A stretch of 11,344 nt of DNA from Candidatus Agrococcus pullicola (lineage in GTDB: Bacteria > Actinomycetota > Actinomycetes > Actinomycetales > Microbacteriaceae). Positions 6,114 to 11,344 of the stretch are shown piece after piece (the first letter of the stretch is position 1; every line of letters starts with the position of its first letter). Below the pieces are notes generated by a model, which worked only from the letters and a program-made list of their open reading frames with translations, was not told where the DNA came from and did not search any database. A program made the position numbers and the translations under genes. The DNA is taken from contig DXDC01000326.1 of NCBI GenBank assembly GCA_019115685.1, positions 1 through 11,344 of the forward strand. The letters are read 5' to 3'.

Positions 6114-7328
6114 TCAGACACTCGGACTTTCCGCGATGACGCTCGCGTCGATAAGCCGCTGCACGCGTTCCTGTTCGATGCCGAGTTCGCTCGCGACCTC
6201 ACGGGTATGCTCTCCGACCCGTGGCGCTCCGCGGTCCACGCGAGGAGGCGTCTCCGAGAATTGGTAGGGGAACCCGGGTGAGGTAATGCGACCCTCGACG
6301 GGGTGGTCGTACTCGATAAACGTGCCGTTGTGCTCGATCTGCGGATCCGATACCAGGTCCGAGTAACCATAGACCGGGCCGACCCAGATCCCCGCTTCCC
6401 CCAGCACCCGCATCCAGTGCCCAGTGCTCTCCTTCGCGAGCTTGGCCGCGGTCTTCTCGTACACCTCGTCCCGCTGGTTCCACCCCGCGAGTTCATTGTC
6501 AAGAGCGGAGAACGAGGGCTCGCCGATAAGTTCGCCCAGCAACTTGAGGTCGGGCATGGCAAGGGCAAGATACCCGTCGGACGTCGCGAAGGTGCCATAG
6601 GGCGAGCGGATGTAGACGTGCGCATGCGGTTGCGCGCTGCGCTCCTGGGGTCTAGTCCCCATGAGATACACCGAGAGCTCCTGCATCTGGAGCGTGGTGA
6701 TGGCGTCGAGCATGTTCACCGAGACTTTCTGCCCCTGCCCCGTACGCTCTCGATGAAGGAGGGCCGCGAGCGCGCCTTCGAACGCGGTCGAGGCGGTGAC
6801 CGCGTCGACGAGGTACTGTCCTGCGGCCTGTGGCGGAGTGCCCTTCGCTCCTGCCGAGAGCATGGCGCCGCTCATCGCCTGGAGCAGCAGGTCCTGCCCC
6901 GGTCGGTCCCGGTACGGGCCGTCCTCGCCGTATCCGGAGATAGACACGTACACGAGCCCCGGGTTGATCTCCCGCAGCGATGCATAGTCGACGCCCAGTC
7001 GCTCGGCGACGCCGGGTCGATAGTTCTGCAGGAAGACGTCGGCATCACGCACGAGATCGTAGAGCAGCTCACGCCCATCCGGATCCTTGAGGTTCACAGC
7101 CACGGAACGCTTGTTGCGGTTGAGCGACAGAAAAGAGACGTTGATCTCCTTACCGGTGGCACCACCGGCCGGTGCGTGGCGCTGCCATTCACCAGAGGTG
7201 GGCTCTACTTTGATCACGTCGGCGCCGAGATCACCCAGTCGCTGCGCGGCAAAGGGCCCCGCCATGGCGATGGAGCAGTCGATCACCCGGTATCCGGAGA
7301 GGATTCCGGGAGTGGCGTTGGCGTTCAT
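6114..7328 (-). CDS. CaiB/BaiF family (class III) CoA-transferase
   Basis: Transfers CoA from one acyl-CoA to a free carboxylic acid through an aspartyl-CoA thioester intermediate, in the cytosol. From the ATG at 7328 it has 404 residues, the family's usual size. Visible features: GYRVIDCSIAMAGPFAAQRLGDLGADVIKVE at 12-42 (the N-terminal Rossmann-like signature, split here: GYRVIDCS... and ...LGADVIKVE), LNRNKRSVAVNLKD at 69-82, VFLQNYRPG at 98-106, SGYGEDGPYRDRPGQD at 131-146, and QYLVDAVTAS at 171-180, whose Asp175 aligns with the catalytic Asp169 of formyl-CoA transferase. RTGQGQKVSVNMLDA at 195-209 is also typical. The open frame extends to 7667, but AAGGA eight bases before 7328 and the family N-terminus fix the start. 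It follows the DUF4432 gene by 37 bases. The acid substrate is unknown; a sugar-derived or hydroxy acid would fit the neighbours. Confidence 0.93.
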   Translation of the reverse strand: MNANATPGILSGYRVIDCSIAMAGPFAAQRLGDLGADVIKVEPTSGEWQRHAPAGGATGKEINVSFLSLNRNKRSVAVNLKDPDGRELLYDLVRDADVFLQNYRPGVAERLGVDYASLREINPGLVYVSISGYGEDGPYRDRPGQDLLLQAMSGAMLSAGAKGTPPQAAGQYLVDAVTASTAFEGALAALLHRERTGQGQKVSVNMLDAITTLQMQELSVYLMGTRPQERSAQPHAHVYIRSPYGTFATSDGYLALAMPDLKLLGELIGEPSFSALDNELAGWNQRDEVYEKTAAKLAKESTGHWMRVLGEAGIWVGPVYGYSDLVSDPQIEHNGTFIEYDHPVEGRITSPGFPYQFSETPPRVDRGAPRVGEHTREVASELGIEQERVQRLIDASVIAESPSV

Positions 7329-7336
7329 AGAGTGTG

Positions 7337-7341
7337 TCCTT
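7337..7341 (-). promoter_or_regulatory. Ribosome binding site deciding the CoA-transferase start
   Basis: AAGGA on the minus strand, eight bases upstream of the ATG at 7328, marks this as the start instead of the upstream ATG at 7667, which lies inside the DUF4432 coding region. Confidence 0.6.
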
Positions 7342-7365
7342 GTGGTTCTCGTTGCGGGATAGGAA

Positions 7366-8478
7366 TCAGAGTGCGATCTCGCGCACGGCTTGTACGGCTC
7401 CGGCGATGCTGTCCGGCGAGTGGAGGACCCGCACCGCCAAGCGGTAGTCGCGGCGTTCGCCGTGCTCGAGCCAGGTGAGCTCGCCGGCGTCTCGCGCGGC
7501 CTGTTCTCCCTCGACATGGTTCGAGGAGGGCTCGAGCCCGAGTCCGTACTGTCCGTCGCGCAGGTTCTGCCATTCGAAGAAATTCGGCATGTTCTCCGCG
7601 TCCCAGCGCACTTCCACACCGTGCGCCCGATCCGGAGCGACAAGGACGACACGATGGTCACCTGCATGGTCTGCCTGGAGTTCGTGCTCCCAGACCTGTT
7701 CGACGAAGCCTCGGATCGGCGCTGCTATCGGACTGAACGGCACTCCCTGCTCGGCAGTCGACTCGGAGGCCCAGAGCTGCCGCCTGATCGGTGCTACGAG
7801 TTCGCTGCCCTCATCGACGAATGGCCAACCCAGATTCAAGTGGTAGAGGAACATGTGCGGCGTGCGTTCGAAACCCAGATTGTCGACGGTGTCGGACACC
7901 CGCACCTCGTCACCGAAGATGTCGATCTCAACCGTGCGGGTGAGCCGCAGGTGCTCGCCGAAGGAGGTCGCCTGAGTGACCTCGCCGCGGACTCGGAGCA
8001 CCCCGCCGACATCTTGCCAGTCTTCCTCGACGGAGAGCAGTCGTGCGGGGATCGCCGTAATCCTGCCGTGGAGTCCGTGCTTCACGGTCTGCTTCGGCGG
8101 GTATGCGTAGTGCCCCGCGTCGTATTCACCGCCGAAGAGCGCGTGGTCGAGCCCGCCGGTGACGAGCAGGCCATCGAGTGCCCTCAGCCACGAGAGCCCC
8201 TCCTCTGCGTCGGCTTCGTGGAGCCCAGGGTGCCGGAAGCCGTTGCCGGACCGCCAGCCGAACGGTATTCCGCGCCAGCGCGCACCACCAAGATCGAAGC
8301 CCCGATCCACCAGCACCTCGACTTCGAGACCCGAGGCGTTGCGGAGCACGAGCGAACGCACGCCACGCTCGCTGCCGTTGTCAAGGACGGTCTCACGGAT
8401 GCTCGCGAAGGCCGCGAGATCTCCGGTTCGTCTCCGCAGCTCGGCGGTCTCGATCGGCTTGTCGTAGAAGAAATTCAT
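7366..8478 (-). CDS. DUF4432 family protein, aldose 1-epimerase-like
   Basis: The 370-residue protein belongs to the galactose-mutarotase-like beta-sandwich superfamily, branch DUF4432. Members are thought to act as mutarotases or epimerases on sugars, but few have a proven reaction. Family features seen: EVLVDRGFDLGGARWRGIPFGW at 54-75 (an Asp-Arg-Gly block followed by the W/F-rich strand), KHGLHGRI at 133-140 with two histidines, YHLNLGWPF at 212-220, and GLEPSSN at 314-320 near the expected C-terminal active-site edge. No signal peptide is present, so it should act on an intracellular sugar. The ATG at 8478 gives the common family length; GTG at 8484 and ATG at 8496 are in frame and cannot be excluded, because no strong binding site separates them. 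It starts five bases after the SDR stop. A role in setting the anomer or epimer for the SDR is inferred. Confidence 0.85.
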   Translation of the reverse strand: MNFFYDKPIETAELRRRTGDLAAFASIRETVLDNGSERGVRSLVLRNASGLEVEVLVDRGFDLGGARWRGIPFGWRSGNGFRHPGLHEADAEEGLSWLRALDGLLVTGGLDHALFGGEYDAGHYAYPPKQTVKHGLHGRITAIPARLLSVEEDWQDVGGVLRVRGEVTQATSFGEHLRLTRTVEIDIFGDEVRVSDTVDNLGFERTPHMFLYHLNLGWPFVDEGSELVAPIRRQLWASESTAEQGVPFSPIAAPIRGFVEQVWEHELQADHAGDHRVVLVAPDRAHGVEVRWDAENMPNFFEWQNLRDGQYGLGLEPSSNHVEGEQAARDAGELTWLEHGERRDYRLAVRVLHSPDSIAGAVQAVREIAL

Positions 8479-8483
8479 GATCA

Positions 8484-9275
8484 CTACATCACCCATCCAC
8501 CGTCGACGTTGAGCGTCTGCCCGGTCAGGAAGCTTGCATCGGGGCCGACGAGGAAGGAGACGACGGCGGCCAGCTCGTCGTTGTCTCCTCGCCGCTTCAA
8601 GGATTGGCGATCCATCACCCACTGGGCGTACTGCTCCGGATCCTCGTGGATCTCTTCTGCCTTCGTAGGGAACGCACCTGGCGAGACCGCGTTGACGCGG
8701 ATTCCCGATGCACCGAGTTCACGTGCGAGCGCTCGGGTGAGTCCGACTGCGGCTCCCTTCGTGGAGACGTAGCTCGCGAGATTCGGCCATCCCCCGTGAA
8801 AGGTGATCGAGCTGACGTTCACGATCGTGCCTCCCCCGCGTGGTGCCATTCGTTTGGCAGACTCCTGAGCGACGAGGAAGTAGGCGGTCTGGTTCACCTG
8901 TACGACTTCCTCGTACTCCGCGAGCGGAATGTCAAGGAATGGAGTCGGTGGATAGACCGCCGCGTTGTTCACGACCGCCGTCAGGGGGCCGAGCTCACGT
9001 TCTACGTCGGAGATCGCCCGTGGGATGCTCGCCGATTCACGCAGATCGCACACCACGACGAGATGTTGGTGCCCCGCTCGGGTGAGGAGGTTCGCGGTCT
9101 CCCGCAGCTCCTCGCCCTCACGGCCGAGCACGGCGACGGCGAACCCGTCTGCGGCGAGCCTCAGTGCAGTGGCGCGTCCGAGCGCACCACCCGCTCCGGT
9201 GATCAATGCCGCCCCTCGAGGCGAAATTCCGGTAGGTGCGGCTGCGGATGACGCAGCCGGGTTCGTCGATGCCAT
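8484..9275 (-). CDS. Short-chain dehydrogenase/reductase (classical SDR)
   Basis: NAD(P)(H)-dependent oxidoreductase of 263 residues, annotated FabG-like in many genomes. Here the neighbours favour a sugar or hydroxy-acid dehydrogenase over fatty acid synthesis. Classical SDR motifs are complete: TGAGGALG at 26-33 (cofactor glycine motif), CDL at about 76-78 (adenine pocket), NNAA at 103-106, Asn128, catalytic Ser156 in NVSSITF, Tyr169 and Lys173 in YVSTK, SPG at 198-200, and the C-terminal TGQTLNVDGGW at 251-261. The first 18 residues before the Rossmann fold are Ala/Ser-rich and probably disordered. The acidic/basic residue after strand 2 is ambiguous (LGREGEE at 50-56, arginine present), which leans toward NADP. 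The start at 9275 follows the isomerase stop by six bases. Oxidation of an aldose to a lactone is one possibility; substrate specificity is not visible. Confidence 0.92.
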   Translation of the reverse strand: MASTNPAASSAAAPTGISPRGAALITGAGGALGRATALRLAADGFAVAVLGREGEELRETANLLTRAGHQHLVVVCDLRESASIPRAISDVERELGPLTAVVNNAAVYPPTPFLDIPLAEYEEVVQVNQTAYFLVAQESAKRMAPRGGGTIVNVSSITFHGGWPNLASYVSTKGAAVGLTRALARELGASGIRVNAVSPGAFPTKAEEIHEDPEQYAQWVMDRQSLKRRGDNDELAAVVSFLVGPDASFLTGQTLNVDGGWVM

Positions 9276-9281
9276 CGGTGA

Positions 9282-10196
9282 TCAGACCCCGTTGCGCTTC
9301 AGCACGTCTTTCACGAATGCGAGCGCGCGCGGCACGTCAGCTTCATCAAGGTGCTCGATGATGAGGGGCACATTCGGGCTCTTCTCCGAGAGCCGCTGCA
9401 CGAAGTAGTCGTAGTCGAGCTCGCCAAGCCCCGCCGCCGGCAATTCGATCTCGCCGACTCCGCGGAAAGTGTGAGACTCGAGAGCCTCGCTGTCGCCGAT
9501 GTCGGCGTGCTTCTCACTCTTGTCGTCTCCCGAACGCTTGACGTCCTTGGCGTGCGCAATCTTGACGCGATCACCGAGGCTGTCGAAAACAGCTCCGAGA
9601 ACTTCCTGCTGGTTATCGATATTGTGCGTCTCGAAGTAGTTGGTGGGATCCATGAGCAGCTCGATGCCGGGGTGATTCAGATCCTTGAACACTCGCTCGC
9701 TCTCTTCGAGCGATCCGATGACATTGTTGACGTAGGTCTCGATCAAGAACGTCGATCCGTGATCGTAAGCGGTCTGCGCGAGTTCGCCGAGCACCTCGAG
9801 TGCAGTCTGGTAGCCCTCTTCGGTCTTGTTCTTCTCGTGGTGAACCCAATCGCTCTCGGTGTTGAACGTGCCGGATTCTGAGATGACGTAGGGCGTGCCG
9901 AACTTACGCGCGTTTCGGAGAATCTCCTTGAGGTAATCGAGGCGGCGACGGCGCTCGTCGAGATCGGGATGAACGATATTGGTGTAAGCCGAGATTGCGC
10001 AGATCGGGAGATCGTGGTCGCGGAAGGTGTCGCGCACCCGCTTCGCCTTCGCATCGGTGATCTGCCCCGCGGAGAGATCGATGTCTTTGAAGTGCAGATC
10101 GAGTTGCACGGTGTTGAAACCGAGTTGCCGGATCTTCGAGGCCGTGGTTTCGAGGTCGTAGGGAAAGTATCCCGAGAAGATTCCTACTTGGATCAT
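9282..10196 (-). CDS. Sugar phosphate isomerase/epimerase family TIM barrel protein
   Basis: A 304-residue xylose-isomerase-like TIM barrel (AP-endonuclease family 2 fold). Expected divalent-metal ligands are in the right order and spacing: Glu153 (LIETYVNN), Asp183 (LLMDPTNYF), His215 in IAHAKD with Asp218, and Glu281 (LIIEHLDE). The start MIQVGIFSGYFP is the usual first strand. Family reactions include ketose 3-epimerisation, inosose isomerisation, decarboxylation and deglycosylation of 3-keto-glycosides, so the name does not fix the reaction. Next to a Gfo/Idh/MocA oxidoreductase it may act on an oxidised sugar or glycoside; this is inferred. AAAGGAG at 10207-10213, ten bases before the ATG, is one of the best binding sites in the window. 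The gap to the upstream gene is 76 bases. Confidence 0.88.
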   Translation of the reverse strand: MIQVGIFSGYFPYDLETTASKIRQLGFNTVQLDLHFKDIDLSAGQITDAKAKRVRDTFRDHDLPICAISAYTNIVHPDLDERRRRLDYLKEILRNARKFGTPYVISESGTFNTESDWVHHEKNKTEEGYQTALEVLGELAQTAYDHGSTFLIETYVNNVIGSLEESERVFKDLNHPGIELLMDPTNYFETHNIDNQQEVLGAVFDSLGDRVKIAHAKDVKRSGDDKSEKHADIGDSEALESHTFRGVGEIELPAAGLGELDYDYFVQRLSEKSPNVPLIIEHLDEADVPRALAFVKDVLKRNGV

Positions 10197-10206
10197 GAGA
10201 GTGTAG

Positions 10207-10213
10207 CTCCTTT
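10207..10213 (-). promoter_or_regulatory. AAAGGAG ribosome binding site of the isomerase gene
   Basis: AAAGGAG on the minus strand, ten bases before the ATG at 10196, confirms the isomerase start. It lies in a 76-base gap relatively rich in A and T for this locus, which shows no clear promoter or terminator. Confidence 0.65.
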
Positions 10214-10272
10214 GCTATAGGGGTGGATTTTCGGTTGGTTGACGAGTAACGAGATGAGTATGCAGTTGCGAG

Positions 10273-11344
10273 TCACGGTGCGGTGACGTCGGCGAACTCC
10301 GCGAGCCCCACCGGCCGGTTCTCTGCGATCGATCGATATCCGGCCTCGATCAGTGCCATGGTGTTGACGTTGTCGGCGACCGACAGTGCCGGCGGAGTTC
10401 CGGTCGCCAGCGCGTACTGCAATTGCTCCATGACGCCGATGAATGCATGGGGAAACCATTCGGTGGTCCATTCCGGACGAATCCAGGTGCCACCGGTTGT
10501 GAGGTTCGATGCGTACTCGAGCGTGGATGGCGCCCCGTCCGGCCAGCCGAGTGTGCCCTTGGCAACTCCCTCGGTGCCCTCTACTCGCCAGCGAATGTAG
10601 AAATCCGATTCGAAGCTCTCGTTACGAGGGCTCCCCCACACGTCCTCGAGCGAGAGCGCGAGCAGTCCGCCAGGGAAGGTGATCGTCGAGGCGACCACGC
10701 CATCGGTGTGCTCGAATGCGGTTCGCGGATCGGTGCGCACGGCCGTGTAGATCTGCTCGGGCTCACCGAAGAGAAAACGCAGTGCATCCAGATGGTGCAC
10801 GCTCATGTTCGCAAGGGTGAGCCGGTCGTAGTCCTCGAGGAACGTCTGCCAATGCGGAACGGCCCGCATCTCGAAGGTCGCAATAATCGGGGTGCCGAGG
10901 GCTCCCCGATTGAGCAGCTGAGAGAGCACACGAATCGACTGGTCGTAACGCATGTTCTGGTTGACCGAGAGCACTTTGCCCGCAGCAGCGGCTTCATCAC
11001 TCAGAGCCCGAGCTTCCTCGAGTGTGAGCGCGAGCGGCTTCTGCGCGAGAATGCCGCGAACGTGAGGCTGCGCGAGCGCGTGACGGATCAACGCGGGCTG
11101 CTGGTCGGGAGGAAAAGCGATATCGACGATGTCGATCGACTCGTCTTCGATCAGCTCGGTCGGGGTGTCGTGCACTACCGGGACCCCGTATCTTTCAGCG
11201 AGTGCAGCCGCTTTCGAGACGGTACGCGAGGCGATAGCTCCGACAGTGAACCCCGCTTGCCGATACGCCTCGAGTTGCACGTCCGCCATGATCATGCCGG
11301 CACCGATGGCGCCGATCCGGAACTCACGAGTCCGGATGACGACA
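10273..11344 (-). CDS. Gfo/Idh/MocA family oxidoreductase, 5' end outside the window
   Basis: NAD(P)-dependent oxidoreductase acting on a sugar, inositol, sugar acid or glycoside. The reading frame stays open to the right edge, so the start lies outside. The residues upstream of the first internal Met at 11295 read RIGAIGAGMIMADVQ and contain the Rossmann glycine motif, so a start at 11295 would wrongly remove it. Counting from that Met, SVSKA-like and ASRTVSKAAALAERYG at 22-37 form strand 2 and its helix, and AQKPLALTLEEA at 84-95 is the usual EKP block with Gln replacing Glu while Lys86 is kept. QNMRYDQSIR at 113-122 and SVHHLDALRFLFGEP at 165-179 are the substrate-side motifs with catalytic histidine candidates 167/168 and Asp170. 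It is the first visible gene of the operon, 76 bases before the isomerase, and probably acts with it on the same compound. Confidence 0.9.
   Translation of the reverse strand, partial: VVIRTREFRIGAIGAGMIMADVQLEAYRQAGFTVGAIASRTVSKAAALAERYGVPVVHDTPTELIEDESIDIVDIAFPPDQQPALIRHALAQPHVRGILAQKPLALTLEEARALSDEAAAAGKVLSVNQNMRYDQSIRVLSQLLNRGALGTPIIATFEMRAVPHWQTFLEDYDRLTLANMSVHHLDALRFLFGEPEQIYTAVRTDPRTAFEHTDGVVASTITFPGGLLALSLEDVWGSPRNESFESDFYIRWRVEGTEGVAKGTLGWPDGAPSTLEYASNLTTGGTWIRPEWTTEWFPHAFIGVMEQLQYALATGTPPALSVADNVNTMALIEAGYRSIAENRPVGLAEFADVTAP

Noticed and set aside
6113..6625. N-terminal extension of the binding-protein-like frame to 6625
   Set aside because: The added residues are Arg/Ser/Thr-rich low-complexity sequence inside the CoA-transferase gene. 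The conserved protein begins at MTNLDQAAFRG.
6303..8772. Two long plus-strand frames (391 and 460 codons) opposite the CoA-transferase, DUF4432 and SDR genes
   Set aside because: Both cross boundaries of well-supported minus-strand genes and have no family motifs; they are antisense shadows.
10214..10219. TATAGC as a -10 promoter box ahead of the isomerase
   Set aside because: Transcription would begin inside or beyond the ribosome binding site, and no -35-like hexamer lies at a suitable distance.

Overview
The window is a high-GC, actinobacterial-looking stretch. The genes use mostly G/C third positions and GTG as well as ATG starts, and they have G-rich ribosome binding sites and very tight spacing. 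An actinomycete of the Microbacteriaceae type is a reasonable guess but is not proven by the sequence. Every convincing gene lies on the minus strand, so the locus is read from right to left. It has the layout of one long catabolic operon with its own LacI-type regulator. There is no rRNA, tRNA, CRISPR array, insertion sequence or phage gene.

In transcription order the genes are: a Gfo/Idh/MocA oxidoreductase that runs off the right edge (11344-10273); a sugar phosphate isomerase/epimerase TIM barrel (10196-9282); a short-chain dehydrogenase (9275-8484); a DUF4432 aldose-epimerase-like protein (8478-7366); a CaiB/BaiF class III CoA-transferase (7328-6114); a solute-binding-protein-like protein without a signal peptide (6112-4895); an enoyl-CoA hydratase (4898-4116); a long fumarylacetoacetate-hydrolase-family protein (4049-2850); a LacI-family regulator (2853-1798); and an alpha-ketoglutarate-semialdehyde-dehydrogenase-like aldehyde dehydrogenase (1707-202). 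Gaps between genes run from -4 to 90 bases. The last 201 bases at the left edge hold no gene I can identify.

Three functional blocks can be read. The first four genes are a carbohydrate block that could oxidise, epimerise and isomerise a sugar, sugar acid or glycoside. The middle three (CoA-transferase, cytosolic binding-protein-like protein, crotonase) are a CoA-ester block and look tightly co-translated (1-base gap, then a 4-base overlap). The last block pairs a FAH-family enzyme resembling 2-keto-3-deoxy-pentonate dehydratases with a KGSADH-type dehydrogenase. That pair matches the last two steps of non-phosphorylative pentose or deoxy-sugar oxidation, ending in 2-oxoglutarate. No sugar-acid dehydratase, lactonase or transporter is visible, so the pathway is incomplete in this window.

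The most unusual element is the binding-protein-like gene: it has the look of an ABC-transporter solute receptor, but a soluble cytoplasmic N-terminus, and it sits between two CoA-ester enzymes. The substrate of the whole locus cannot be decided from the sequence alone.
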